Shown in pieces: positions 23,927 to 32,848 of a stretch of DNA of 64,000 bases. Origin of the DNA: Streptomyces fradiae ATCC 10745 = DSM 40063 (GTDB lineage: Bacteria > Actinomycetota > Actinomycetes > Streptomycetales > Streptomycetaceae); the NCBI RefSeq assembly GCF_008704425.1, contig NZ_CP023696.1:4628501-4692500 (forward strand), read 5' to 3'. A model generated the notes under the pieces. The model was not told the DNA's origin and ran no database searches. It saw nothing but the letters and a program-made list of their open reading frames with translations. Positions within the stretch are counted from its first letter, which is position 1. Each line of letters opens with the position of its first letter. The position numbers and the translations under genes were made by a program.

Positions 23927-24694
23927 TCAGAGCACCTTCGACAGGAACGCCTTCGTCCGGTCGTGCTGCGGGTTCGTCAGGACGTCCCGCGGGTTGCCGG
24001 ACTCGACGACCACACCGCCGTCCATGAAGACCAGCGAGTCGCCGACCTCCCGGGCGAAGCCCATCTCGTGCGTGACGACGACCATCGTCATGCCCGACTC
24101 GGCCAGGTCCCGCATGACGTCCAGGACGTCGCCGACCAGCTCCGGGTCGAGCGCCGACGTGGGCTCGTCGAACAGCATCAGCTTCGGCTCCATGGCCAGC
24201 GCGCGGGCGATGGCCACCCGCTGCTGCTGGCCGCCGGACAGCTGCGACGGGTAGTGCCCGGCGCGGTCGCCGAGGCCCACCCGGTCCAGCAGCTTCAGCG
24301 CCCGCTCGCGGGCCACCGCCTTGGTCTCGCGCTTGACCTGGACCGGCGCCTCCATGACGTTCTCGACGGCCGTCATGTGCGGGAACAGGTTGAAGCGCTG
24401 GAACACCATGCCGATGTCCCGCCGCTTCAGCGCGACCTCGCTGTCCTTGAGCTCGTACAGCTTGTCGCCCTTCTGGCGGTAGCCGACCAGCTCGCCGTCG
24501 ACGTACAGCCGCCCGGCGTTGATCTTCTCCAGGTGGTTGATGCAGCGCAGGAACGTCGACTTGCCGGAGCCGGACGGGCCGATGAGGCAGAACACCTCGC
24601 CCGGCGCGACCTCCAGGTCGATGCCCCGCAGGATGTGGGCGGCGCCGAAGGACTTGTGGACGCCCTCGGCCTTCACCATGGCGTTCGCGGTCAT
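23927..24694 (-). CDS. polar amino-acid ABC importer, ATP-binding subunit
   Basis: A 255-residue GlnQ/GluA-type ATPase. Walker A is GPSGSGKST, the Q-loop segment is GMVFQRFNLFPHMTAVENV, the signature is LSGGQQQRVAIARALAMEPK, Walker B is LMLFDEPTSALDPE, and the switch region is VVVTHEMGFAREVGDS, all in the form characteristic of glutamate/glutamine/basic amino-acid importers. The ATG at 24694 overlaps the permease stop (ATGA). It is the last gene of a three-gene operon (binding protein, permease, ATPase) closed by a strong hairpin. Confidence 0.95.
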   Translation of the reverse strand: MTANAMVKAEGVHKSFGAAHILRGIDLEVAPGEVFCLIGPSGSGKSTFLRCINHLEKINAGRLYVDGELVGYRQKGDKLYELKDSEVALKRRDIGMVFQRFNLFPHMTAVENVMEAPVQVKRETKAVARERALKLLDRVGLGDRAGHYPSQLSGGQQQRVAIARALAMEPKLMLFDEPTSALDPELVGDVLDVMRDLAESGMTMVVVTHEMGFAREVGDSLVFMDGGVVVESGNPRDVLTNPQHDRTKAFLSKVL

Positions 24695-25629
24695 GCCTTG
24701 CCTCCCTGCCGGCTGGAGAACGACAGCAGGTGCGTCTTCACCTTCTGCCACGGGGTGGCCGGGAGCGCGCGGGAGCTTCCGCGTGCGTAGTACCGCTCCA
24801 GGTAGTACTGCCCGACGCTGAGGACCGAGGTCATGATCAGGTACCAGGTGGCCGCCAGGAACAGCATCTCCACCGGGGCGCCGGACGTCTGGCCGATGTC
24901 CTGGGCGTTGCGCAGCAACTCGTAGTACTGCACCGCCGCCACCAGCGAGGTCGTCTTCAGCATGTTGATGACCTCGTTGCCCGTGGGCGGCACGATGACG
25001 CGCATGGCCTGCGGGATCACGATGCGGCGCAGGGTCTTGCTGTGGCTCATGCCCAGCGCGTGCGAGGCCTCGGTCTGGCCCTCGTCGACCGCGAGGAGGC
25101 CCGCGCGGCAGATCTCGGCCATGTAGGCGGCCTCGTTCAGGCCGAGCCCCAGGAGCGCCGTCAGGAACGGCGTCATGAAGTCGGACCACTCGTCCTTGTA
25201 GAACGGGCCGAGGTTGATGTACTCGAAGACCAGTCCCAGGTTGAACCAGACGAAGAGCTGGACCAGGACCGGGGTGCCGCGGAAGAACCAGATGTAGAAC
25301 CAGGCGATCGACGACGTCACCGGGTTGCGCGAGAGCCGCATGACGGCCAGCAGGACGCCGCCGACGATGCCGATGGCCATCGACAGGACCGTCAGCAGCA
25401 GCGTCTGGCCGACGCCCTCGATGATGCGGTCGTCGAAGAAGTAGTCGGGGATCGCGTCCCAGTTGATCTGGCCCTGCGCGAACGCGTAGATGATGGCGGC
25501 GAACGCCGCCAGGGCGACGACGGCGCTGACGTACCGGCCGTAGTGGCGGACCGGGATCGCCTTGATCGCCTCCGGGCCGGAGGGCGGGACCGAGCCCTCC
25601 GGGCCCTGCTTCTTCAGGTCAGTTGTCAC
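24691..25629 (-). CDS. polar amino-acid ABC importer, permease
   Basis: A 312-residue HisM/GlnP-type permease. A cytoplasmic head of about 30 residues is followed by a first helix (about 33-53) and then the family core with segments at about 75-100, 105-130, 160-185 and 255-278. The EAA loop that docks the ATPase is EASHALGMSHSKTLRRIVIP, with EVINMLKTTSLVAAVQYYEL following. The extra N-terminal helix and C-terminal basic tail are common in actinobacterial versions. The GTG at 25629 has GAGAGG upstream. It probably acts as a homodimer, since no second permease gene is present. Confidence 0.93.
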   Translation of the reverse strand: MTTDLKKQGPEGSVPPSGPEAIKAIPVRHYGRYVSAVVALAAFAAIIYAFAQGQINWDAIPDYFFDDRIIEGVGQTLLLTVLSMAIGIVGGVLLAVMRLSRNPVTSSIAWFYIWFFRGTPVLVQLFVWFNLGLVFEYINLGPFYKDEWSDFMTPFLTALLGLGLNEAAYMAEICRAGLLAVDEGQTEASHALGMSHSKTLRRIVIPQAMRVIVPPTGNEVINMLKTTSLVAAVQYYELLRNAQDIGQTSGAPVEMLFLAATWYLIMTSVLSVGQYYLERYYARGSSRALPATPWQKVKTHLLSFSSRQGGKA

Positions 25630-25671
25630 AGTGGTGGTGCCTCTCAGGGGCCTGTCGGTGCCGGCCGGGGA

Positions 25672-26661
25672 TCAGGAACCGCCGTTGATCTTCGCCTCGG
25701 TCACGGCGCCCTCGGCGACGCCCCACTTGTCGAGGACCTTCTTGTACTCGCCGTTGGCGATGATCGCGTCCATGGCGGCCTTGATCGCGTCGCGGAGCTG
25801 GGTGCTCTGCTTGGCGACGGCGATGCCGTACGGGGCGGCCTCGACCTGCTCGCCGACGATCTGGAAGTCGTTGCCGCCACCGGAGGTCTTCACCGTGTAC
25901 GCGGCGACGGGGAAGTCGGAGGAGCCGGCGTCGGCGCCGCCCGCGCGCAGGCGGGTCTGGGCCTGCTGGTCGTTGTCGAAGGCCTCGATCGCGATGGCGG
26001 GCTTCTTGCCGTCGGTGCACTTCTTCGACTCGGACTTGGCGAGGTCCTCGGAGACCGTGCCGCGCTGGACGACGAGCTTCTTGCCGCAGAGGTCCGCCCA
26101 GGTCTTGATGCCCTTGTCGGCGCCCTTCTTGGTGTAGATCGAGACGCCCGCGTTGAAGTAGTCGACGAAGTCGACGCCCTCGCCGACCTTCTTCTTCGTC
26201 TCCGAGTCGATGCCCTCCTGGCGGTCCTTCGTGTCCGTCATCGCCGACATCGCGATGTCGTACCGCTTGGCGCGCAGGCCGGTGATCAGGGTGTCGAAGG
26301 TGCCGTTCTCGAACTGGAAGGTCACGCCGAGCTGCTTGCCCATGGCCTCGGCGAGGTCCGGGTCGATACCGGTGGTCTTGCCGTCCTTGTCCTTGAACTC
26401 GACGGGCGCGTACGCGATGTCCGAGCCGACCTTGATGACGCCCTTGTCGCGGATGTCCTTGGGGAGCTTGTCGGCGAGCGGGGCGGAGGCCGCGGCCGAC
26501 CCCTTCGTCTCCTTGTCGGAGGAGCCGCTCTGCGTCTGGTCGCCGCACGCGGTGAGCAGCATGGCGCCGGCGACCGCGGTCGCAGCGACCGCGACGGTCC
26601 GGGACGGTCGCTGCGTCCGGGTCTTCGCGGCGGTCGAGCGTCGGGTGGTGCTTGCGGTCAT
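25672..26661 (-). CDS. polar amino-acid ABC importer, substrate-binding lipoprotein
   Basis: A 329-residue SBP_bac_3 family lipoprotein. The signal peptide (RTVAVAATAVAGAMLLTAC) ends in the lipobox LTAC, so Cys at about residue 39 would be lipidated, followed by a Ser/Lys/Asp linker. The binding domain begins IKVGSDIAYAPVEFKDKDGK and contains IDPDLAEAMGKQLGV, the usual opening of glutamate/cystine/glutamine binders; two later cysteines (about 195 and 216) may form a disulfide. GGAGG lies ahead of the ATG at 26661. Substrate is a polar amino acid; which one cannot be read from the sequence. Confidence 0.93.
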   Translation of the reverse strand: MTASTTRRSTAAKTRTQRPSRTVAVAATAVAGAMLLTACGDQTQSGSSDKETKGSAAASAPLADKLPKDIRDKGVIKVGSDIAYAPVEFKDKDGKTTGIDPDLAEAMGKQLGVTFQFENGTFDTLITGLRAKRYDIAMSAMTDTKDRQEGIDSETKKKVGEGVDFVDYFNAGVSIYTKKGADKGIKTWADLCGKKLVVQRGTVSEDLAKSESKKCTDGKKPAIAIEAFDNDQQAQTRLRAGGADAGSSDFPVAAYTVKTSGGGNDFQIVGEQVEAAPYGIAVAKQSTQLRDAIKAAMDAIIANGEYKKVLDKWGVAEGAVTEAKINGGS

Positions 26662-27596
26662 GGTCGGGTTCCTCCGGCGGGTGAAAGGAATACCAATGGG
26701 TCGGGCACGCACCTTCGGGTGTCGCGACCTCGTGTGATTACGGCATCTTGCCATTCGGACCGCCAGGAACAAGGGGCTCACCATGTCAAAATCGGATAAC
26801 GGGTGGCTCCTGAACCTCAACGACCCCGGCCCATCAGGCCGGACCTTCTGCGGAGAGGCCCCCGTCGAGCCGAAAAATCTCCTGCTGATCTCGTCATCTG
26901 GACGGGATTGGGGTTGCATTCCGGAACCGGAGGGGACTTGTCCAGACATTCGCCTATGAGTCATGTCACCGGGGCCCGGCTGTCCTGAGCCGAGATATCC
27001 GGATTTGCCACCGGGGTGCGCGCGTGCGGCGAAGTGCGCCGACGGGGGGAGAGCCGTTACGCCGGGTAACCGGCTGTGCGGCCCGGGGTGGCGGTGCGCG
27101 GACCCCGGTGGGTGGTGCGCCGGTGGCCCCGGTGGGTGGTGCGCCGGTGGCCCCGGTGGGTGGTGGTCGGCGGGGCGTCGGGGCGTCGGGCGGGGTGGCT
27201 CGGCGGAGGCATGGAGGAGGGGTGCGTGAGGGGTGCGCGGGGAGGGGCGGCGGGAGGGTTGAGGAGGGGCGCCGCGGGGGGCGCCGTGGGGCGGGAGGGG
27301 CGCGTGGGGAGGGGTGGCGCGGCGGCCCGGAGGAGGGGCGGCGCCCGGGGCCGGGGCGGGGGTGACGTGGCTCGCCGTGAATCCGACTCGTCGGCGCGGC
27401 CCTCCGTCGGGTAAGAAGGATCCTTACACCCCTCACCCGGGGCTCAGGGCGCGTTGTGCGGCGCGCCCGCGCGTTCGTACCAGTCCCCGCGGGGGTGGGC
27501 CAACCGCCTGTCGCGAGGCACGGACGCGGTGCCCGCCCACCCCTCCTCAACCAGGAGTGGCCACCCTCGATCATGAAGAATTAAGGGGTCAACCCA
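26662..27596. other. long divergent intergenic region with tandem repeats
   Basis: About 935 bases between the binding-protein gene and the malic-enzyme gene, transcribed away from each other. The left part (26680-26960) is lower in GC and should hold the importer promoter. The middle holds a 24-bp tandem repeat (27104-27170), and 27170-27420 is G-rich with no credible gene. The right end (27410-27596) holds the malic-enzyme promoter region. Confidence 0.6.
27104..27170. repeat. 24-bp tandem repeat, nearly three copies
   Basis: Units beginning CCCCGGTGGGTGGTGCGCCG start at 27104, 27128 and 27152, the last incomplete. The array is in the divergent region upstream of the malic enzyme gene; on the G-rich strand the GGTGGGTGGTG runs could stack. 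Confidence 0.8.
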
Positions 27597-28820
27597 ATGG
27601 CAGCGGAGATCGTCAACCCTCGTAGCGACAGCGATACCGACGGCGGTACGCGCGGCGCTTCGGACGAACCCTTCGACCCGGCATTCGCCCTCCACCGGGG
27701 CGGCAAGATGGCCGTGCAGGCCACCGTCCCGGTCCGCGACAAGGACGACCTGTCCCTCGCGTACACGCCCGGCGTGGCGAAGGTGTGCAGCGCCATCGCC
27801 GAGCGTCCCGAACTCGTCCACGACTACACCTGGAAGTCCCAGGTCGTCGCCGTCGTCACGGACGGCACGGCCGTCCTGGGCCTCGGTGACATCGGGCCCG
27901 AGGCCTCCCTCCCCGTGATGGAGGGCAAGGCCATCCTCTTCAAGCAGTTCGGCGGCGTCGACGCGGTGCCCATCGCGCTCGCCACGACCGACGCCGACGA
28001 GATCGTCGAGACCGTCGTCCGGCTCGCCCCCTCCTTCGGCGGGGTGAACCTGGAGGACATCTCGGCGCCGCGCTGCTTCGAGATCGAGCGGAAGCTCCAG
28101 GAGCGCCTCGACATCCCGGTCTTCCACGACGACCAGCACGGCACGGCCATCGTCACCCTGGCGGCCCTGCGCAACGCGGCCAGGCTCACCGGGCGCGGTC
28201 TCGGCGACCTGCGCGCCGTGATCTCCGGCGCGGGCGCGGCCGGCGTGGCCATCGCGAAGTTCCTGCTGGCCGCCGGCCTCGGCGACGTCGCGGTCGCCGA
28301 CCGCAAGGGCGTCGTCAGCCGCGACCGGGACGACCTGACCCCGGTCAAGCGGGAGCTGGCCGAGCTGACCAACAAGGCCGGCCTGTCCGGCCCGCTGGAG
28401 TCGGCCCTCGCCGGCGCGGACGTCTTCATCGGCGTCTCCGGCGGTACGGTGCCGGAGGCGGCGGTCGCGTCGATGGCGCCGGGCTCGTTCGTGTTCGCCA
28501 TGGCCAACCCGAACCCGGAGGTCCACCCCGACGTCGCCCACAAGTACGCGGCGGTCGTGGCCACCGGCCGGTCGGACTTCCCGAACCAGATCAACAACGT
28601 GCTGGCCTTCCCCGGCATCTTCGCCGGCGCCCTCCAGGTGCGGGCCTCCCGCATCACCGAGGGCATGAAGATCGCCGCGGCCGACGCGCTGGCGGACGTG
28701 GTCGGCGACGACCTCGCCGCCGACTACGTGATCCCGTCGCCGTTCGACGAGCGCGTCGCCCCGGCCGTCACCGCGGCCGTCGCGGCGGCCGCCCGCGCGG
28801 AGGGCGTCGCCCGCCGCTGA
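27597..28820 (+). CDS. malic enzyme (NADP type by similarity)
   Basis: A 407-residue short-form malic enzyme, decarboxylating malate to pyruvate with reduction of NAD(P). It shows DLSLAYTPGVAKVCSAIAE near the start, TDGTAVLGLGDIGPEASLPV, the metal/substrate motif FHDDQHGTAIVTLAALRNAA, and the nucleotide fold SGAGAAGVAIAKFLLAAGLG. The catalytic Lys lies in MEGKAILFKQFGG. Size and N-terminal tail match the Streptomyces NADP-dependent enzyme recalled as SCO5261; cofactor choice is by recollection. AAGGGG precedes the ATG by eight bases. In oleaginous or polyketide-making Streptomyces it supplies NADPH and pyruvate. Confidence 0.92.
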   Translation: MAAEIVNPRSDSDTDGGTRGASDEPFDPAFALHRGGKMAVQATVPVRDKDDLSLAYTPGVAKVCSAIAERPELVHDYTWKSQVVAVVTDGTAVLGLGDIGPEASLPVMEGKAILFKQFGGVDAVPIALATTDADEIVETVVRLAPSFGGVNLEDISAPRCFEIERKLQERLDIPVFHDDQHGTAIVTLAALRNAARLTGRGLGDLRAVISGAGAAGVAIAKFLLAAGLGDVAVADRKGVVSRDRDDLTPVKRELAELTNKAGLSGPLESALAGADVFIGVSGGTVPEAAVASMAPGSFVFAMANPNPEVHPDVAHKYAAVVATGRSDFPNQINNVLAFPGIFAGALQVRASRITEGMKIAAADALADVVGDDLAADYVIPSPFDERVAPAVTAAVAAAARAEGVARR

Positions 28821-28877
28821 CGCGCGAGCCGGGCGCCCGTACCCGCGGGCCCCGGCCCCCGCGCCGGCATGAGCCTG

Positions 28878-28922
28878 AAGGGCCGTGTTCCCTCCCCGTG
28901 CGGGGGAGGGAACACGGCCCTT
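28878..28922. terminator. bidirectional hairpin terminator
   Basis: Perfect 20-bp stem (28878-28897 with 28903-28922) and a 5-base loop, between the convergent malic-enzyme and GntR genes. It is among the strongest hairpins in the window. Confidence 0.92.
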
Positions 28923-29029
28923 CGGCAGCTCGGCCACGCGCCAGTCGCCGTGGTCGGACAGGAGGGTGCCGAGGCGGTCCGAGTCGGTGTGGGGCCCGGT
29001 GGCCTGGGCGGGTCGCCGACCGACCTCGG

Positions 29030-29314
29030 CTACGCGGAGGGAGCGGGGGTCCCGGGGGAGGGCGGCAGGGGGTCGGCGACGAAAGTCCCCAGCCCGACCT
29101 CGCCCCGCGTCCACCCCTGCTCCCTGACATGCCGCATCGCCTTCGCCGCTGTCGCGTTCACCACGCCGAACTCCTGGGCGATTTCCAGAGTGGAGGGCAC
29201 GCGGCTTCCCGGCGGATACGTGCCGTTCTGGATGCGCCGGATGATCTCCGCTGCGATCTGCCGCCAGAGGGGGCGTGTGCGGTCAAGCTCCATGACATCA
29301 GCGTGGGTGACCAC
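29030..29314 (-). CDS. small GntR-type winged-helix regulator
   Basis: A 94-residue protein made almost entirely of a GntR DNA-binding domain: RTRPLWRQIAAEIIRRIQNG, then YPPGSRVPSTLEIAQEFGVV, NATAAKAMRHVREQGWTRGE, VGLGTFVAD. There is no effector domain, unlike full-length GntR proteins, a form often found in accessory DNA and plasmid-type regulators. Start choice is between 29314 and an internal ATG at 29293 (MELDRTRP). It diverges from two small genes, and the space between contains TAGTTATCTGCGGTTATCC-type direct repeats that may be its sites. Confidence 0.85.
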   Translation of the reverse strand: MVTHADVMELDRTRPLWRQIAAEIIRRIQNGTYPPGSRVPSTLEIAQEFGVVNATAAKAMRHVREQGWTRGEVGLGTFVADPLPPSPGTPAPSA

Positions 29315-29319
29315 AGGTT

Positions 29320-29365
29320 TCCGTGCATCCGTAGTTATCTGCGGTTATCCGCGCTACTGTAGGTT
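29320..29365. promoter_or_regulatory. divergent promoter with candidate GntR sites
   Basis: Two GGTTATC/AGTTATC direct repeats about 11 bases apart (29333-29350) precede TACTGT (29355-29360), a possible -10 for the rightward pair of small genes. GTAG and CTAC flank the repeats as a wider inverted pair. The binding assignment is an inference from position. Confidence 0.4.
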
Positions 29366-29441
29366 CCCTATGCAGAGCGGCCCCGACGGGAAGCGGCTAC
29401 TTCCCTGCCGGGGCCTCAGCCGACTGATTGGGAGTCGACCT

Positions 29442-29756
29442 ATGCGCACCCTACTGGCCGGGATTCTGGCCCTCTTCCTGCCCGCCCGCGGTGCCCACCG
29501 CTCCGCAGCACCGCCATCACTGCCCCTCACCGTCTGTCCGCCCGCTCCGGAACACCCGCCCGTGATCACACGTCCGCGCCCGGCGGACCTCATCACCGCC
29601 GACGGCATGCCCCTGGTCCGGCCGTACGTCGTCGAAGGGGAACGCGAGCGGGACGAACGTGACCGGCGGCGTCTCCAGCGCGAGCGGCGCAGGGCGGCGG
29701 TCCTGGCGACGCTGGGGCAGGACTACGTTCCGGTTCCGTGGGAGGCCGCCGCATGA
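29442..29756 (+). CDS. small conserved hypothetical protein with hydrophobic N-terminus
   Basis: A 104-residue protein beginning MRTLLAGILALFLPARGAHR, a short hydrophobic stretch that could anchor or export it. A Pro-rich middle, DGMPLVRPYVV, and a strongly charged Glu/Arg helix (EGERERDERDRRRLQRERRR) follow, ending in GQDYVPVPWEAA. I recognise this layout from small Streptomyces proteins of unknown function found next to mini-GntR regulators. GGGAG is eight bases before the ATG. The stop overlaps the next gene by ATGA. Confidence 0.7.
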   Translation: MRTLLAGILALFLPARGAHRSAAPPSLPLTVCPPAPEHPPVITRPRPADLITADGMPLVRPYVVEGERERDERDRRRLQRERRRAAVLATLGQDYVPVPWEAAA

Positions 29757-30016
29757 GCACGGATACGCCGCGTCTGCGCAGTCTCGGCCTCGACCCGGCC
29801 ACCGGCAAGGAGGCCCTGGCGGTCACACACCCCGGCGGCCGTCTCGAGGAGCTGGCCGACGTGCACGCGCTGAAGGCCGCCGCCGTCCTGGTGACGGTCG
29901 TCGGCGCGGTGCTGGAGGTGGGGAAGGCGTCGGACGCCGAGCTCGCCGCCTTCGTGACGCCGTTGCACGCCGCGCTCGAGGAATGCGTCGGCATCATGGC
30001 GGCGGACAGGGAGTGA
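29753..30016 (+). CDS. small conserved hypothetical protein
   Basis: An 87-residue, mainly helical soluble protein (LRSLGLDPATGKEALAV, then AAAVLVTVVGAVLEVGKASD). It has no known motif. The ATG at 29753 overlaps the preceding stop as ATGA, so the two small genes are translationally coupled and probably act together with the divergent GntR protein. Function unknown. Confidence 0.65.
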   Translation: MSTDTPRLRSLGLDPATGKEALAVTHPGGRLEELADVHALKAAAVLVTVVGAVLEVGKASDAELAAFVTPLHAALEECVGIMAADRE

Positions 30017-30270
30017 CGGCGTAGCGGCAAGTCGGCCGCAGGGCCGGTGGTGCCGTGGGTGCCCGGGGGATCCTCCCGAGCACCCATCATCCACCGACCC
30101 GCGGTACGCGTCTGTTCCCGCGGCGGGAGGCCGGCCGCCGCACCCTCCTGCCCGTCGCCCACCGCCGGGCCCGTGCCCCCCTCGCACCGCGAACCCTGGA
30201 CGGCATCCTGACGCAGCGGTCACACTTGACCCCTGACCGTGACCGTTCGTCACGCATACCGTGGGGCAAG

Positions 30271-31852
30271 GTGCCGCAGGAGGCGATCTCCGACCGTTAC
30301 GAACTCCTGGAGGAGCTCAGCCACGGCGGCATGGGCGACGTGTGGCGCGGCTACGACGCCGTGCTCGACCGGCCCGTCGCCGTGAAGCCCATCCGGCAGG
30401 CGTCGGTCACCTCCCCGCAGCCGGCCGAGGAGTTCGCCAAGCGCTTCCGCCGCGAGGCCCGCATCACCGCGCGCATCCAGCACCCCGGCGTGCCGCAGGT
30501 GTACGACGCGGTGCTCGACGCCTCGTACGAGCGGCTGTTCCCGGTGATGGAACTCGTCGACGGCGTGCCGCTGTCCGCCTACCTCGACCCCGGCCGGCCC
30601 CTGCCGGTGGGCGGCCGCCGTCGCCGCGCAGATCGCGACCGTGCTGTCGTACGCGCACGACGTGCCGGTGATCCACCGGGACCTCAAGCCGGGCAACATC
30701 CTCGTCGCCCGCGACGGCACGGTGAAGGTCCTCGACTTCGGCATCGCGGCGATCCTGCGGACCGACGTCACCAAGCTGACCGCCACCGGCAGCCCCATCG
30801 GCACCCACCAGTACATGTCGCCCGAGCAGGTCCGCGGCGGACGCATCACCCCGCAGACCGACCTGTACGCGCTCGGCTGTGTGCTGCACGAACTCCTCTG
30901 CGGGCGGCTCGTGTTCGAGGCGGAGAGCGAGTACCTGCTGATGTACCAGCACGTCAACGCCGCCCCCACCCCGCTGCGGCAGCTGCGGCCCGACGTCCCC
31001 GAGGCGCTGGAGGAGCTGGTCCTGCACCTGCTGCGCAAGGCGCCCGAGGCGCGGCCCGCCGACACGCAGGAGGTGTACGCGCGGCTGCTGCCGTTCCTCC
31101 CGCCGCCGGGCCAGGACCCCGGCACGGCGGATACGGGGCCGGCCGGCGCGCCCGACCCCACGGGCGTGTTCCGCCGTCCGTTCGCGCCCCGCGCCCGCGC
31201 CCAGGCCCCCGCGCCCGGCGGTCCGGCGCCGACGGCCGTCCTCCCGGGGGCCCCGCCGGTGCCCGTCCCCGCCCGGCTGCGCGAGGACATCGAAGAGGCG
31301 TACGCGCATTCCGACGCCCTGCTGGAGGAGGAGCGGTTCGCGCAGGCCGCCGAGGTGCTCGGCGAGGTCATCGCACCCGCCGCCCTCGCCCTCGGCTCCG
31401 AGAGCAGGCAGGTCCTGGCGCTGCGCCGCCAGCGAGCGGCGATCCGCCTCCTCGGCGGCGACTACCGGGCCGCCCTGCCCGAGTTCGACGCCCTCGCCGA
31501 CGCCTACGCCCGTATCGCCGGGCCCACCGGCGAGCAGGCCCGCGCCTGCCGCGCCCAGGCGGCCCGCTGCCGCGCCGAGCTCGGCCAGGTCACCGACGCG
31601 CTGGCCGCGCTCCAGGGCGTGCTGAACGTCGTACGGGCCGTCGACAGCGACGTGAGCGAGGAAGCCGTGGAGCTGCGGCACAACATCGGGATGCTGCTGC
31701 TCGCCCAGGGCCGGACCGCCGAGGCCCGGCAGGTCCTCGAACCACTCCACCAGGACATGTGCATGGTGTTCGGCCCGGAGGACGAGATGACCGTCGAGAT
31801 CGCCGAGGCGCTCGCCGTGATCCGCCTCGACCTCGACGGTACGGCTTCCTGA
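30271..31852 (+). pseudogene. Ser/Thr protein kinase with helical-repeat tail, disrupted by a frameshift
   Basis: Reading starts with GTG at 30271 (leaderless-type -10 TACCGT at 30257-30262) and gives the kinase N-lobe: ISDRYELLEELSHGGMGDVW, then RPVAVKPIRQ. At about 30600-30608 the coding sense moves by one base (one inserted or two deleted bases). From there the other frame continues the same kinase: WAAAVAAQIATVLSYAHDVP, VIHRDLKPGNILVARDG, VKVLDFGIA, TGSPIGTHQYMSPEQVRGG, then a Pro/Ala linker and a TPR-like helical region (about 31280-31850; AYAHSDALLEEERFAQAAEV). All catalytic residues survive across both pieces, so decay is recent or the shift is a sequence error. Without the shift the product would be about 526 residues. 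No membrane anchor is seen. Confidence 0.8.
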
Positions 31853-31971
31853 CCGCTTCCCCCGGGGCCGACGGGGGGAGCGCGAGCGAGATCAGCGTGC
31901 CGGAAGGACGGCGGACAGTACGCTGAATCCAGCGGGATCGGACCCGCGGCACAGTGTCCGGGAGGTGCTTC

Positions 31972-32538
31972 GTGACGGCCGAGATGGTGGCTCCGGCATG
32001 GATGCATGAGCAGATCACGGCGGAGGAGTACGACTCCTGGTCCGAGGAGCAGTGCGCCGGTATCGAGATCGTGGACGGGATGGTCGTCGTGAGTCCGAGT
32101 GCGTCCAAGCGGCACAACCGGCTCGCTCGGATTCTGGCGAACGCCCTGGATGCCGCCGCGGGCCCGGAGTGGAACGCCGACACGGGCTTCGACGTCCGGC
32201 TCCGGGACGTCCCGCTGACCAATCGCCGCCCGGACGTCATTGTGTACCGCGCGGACACGATCGACATCACCCCCACTCGCCCCGAGCACGTGCTGCTGGT
32301 CGCGGAGGTGGTGTCGCCGGGCTCGGAGACCACCGACCGGATCGTGAAGGTCGATCAGTACGCCAGGGCAGGCATCGGCTTCTACTGGCGGATCGAGCAG
32401 GCCGCGACAGGCGTTCCTCTCGTGTACACCTACCTTCTCGACCCCGCGACGAAGACCTACCGGGACGGGGACGTCTTCACCGGCGTCCTCAAGGTCGCGG
32501 CCCCCTTCCCGGTGGAGATCGACCTCGGCCGGGTCTGA
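31972..32538 (+). CDS. Uma2-family (DUF820) PD-(D/E)XK nuclease-fold protein
   Basis: A 188-residue Uma2-type protein. It shows EQITAEEYDSWSEEQCAGIE, IVDGMVVVSPSASKRHN, then NRRPDVIVYRAD (the Asp of the PD motif) and LLVAEVVSPGSETTDRIVK with the ExVSPS-like core, and YARAGIGFYWRIE. These are the restriction-like fold residues of the family, whose biological role is poorly known and which is expanded in Streptomyces. GGAGG lies seven bases before the GTG at 31972. It stands alone after the broken kinase. Confidence 0.85.
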   Translation: MTAEMVAPAWMHEQITAEEYDSWSEEQCAGIEIVDGMVVVSPSASKRHNRLARILANALDAAAGPEWNADTGFDVRLRDVPLTNRRPDVIVYRADTIDITPTRPEHVLLVAEVVSPGSETTDRIVKVDQYARAGIGFYWRIEQAATGVPLVYTYLLDPATKTYRDGDVFTGVLKVAAPFPVEIDLGRV

Positions 32539-32848
32539 CCATGCGCCGCCTGGCAGTCGGCGACGCGTGAGCGACGCGTGAGCGGACGCCCTCTGATGCG
32601 TTCCAGGTCGGCCATGGGGTCATCGTGCCGGCGAGCGGCCCTGCGGGCGGCGTAGGGGTTCGGGGGCGGGTGAGGCGGTCCGGCGCCCGGTGTCCGGGTC
32701 GGCCGCCGCCCGCCGGGTGCTGCCTTGAGGGGGCTGCGGGCTCCGGGGGTTGTGCCGTCCGGGGGCGCTCCGGGGTGCCGAGGGAGGGACACGCGTCACA
32801 TGGGGGCGTGGTTCCGCCGGGGTGTCGCGCACGCCTAGTCTCAGGGCC
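32539..32848. other. intergenic region ahead of the oxidoreductase gene
   Basis: About 310 GC-rich bases with no supported gene. GCGACGCGTGA is repeated directly at 32561-32582. A -10-like TAGTCT (32836-32841) lies seven bases before the next ATG. Confidence 0.45.

Noticed and set aside
29738..30016. Earlier GTG start for the second small gene
   Set aside because: The ATG at 29753 overlaps the preceding stop in the common ATGA arrangement; the earlier GTG adds only a few residues that overlap the upstream gene.
30600..30612. Programmed ribosomal frameshift in the Ser/Thr kinase
   Set aside because: No slippery heptamer or obvious downstream structure is visible at the shift; mutation or sequence error is simpler.
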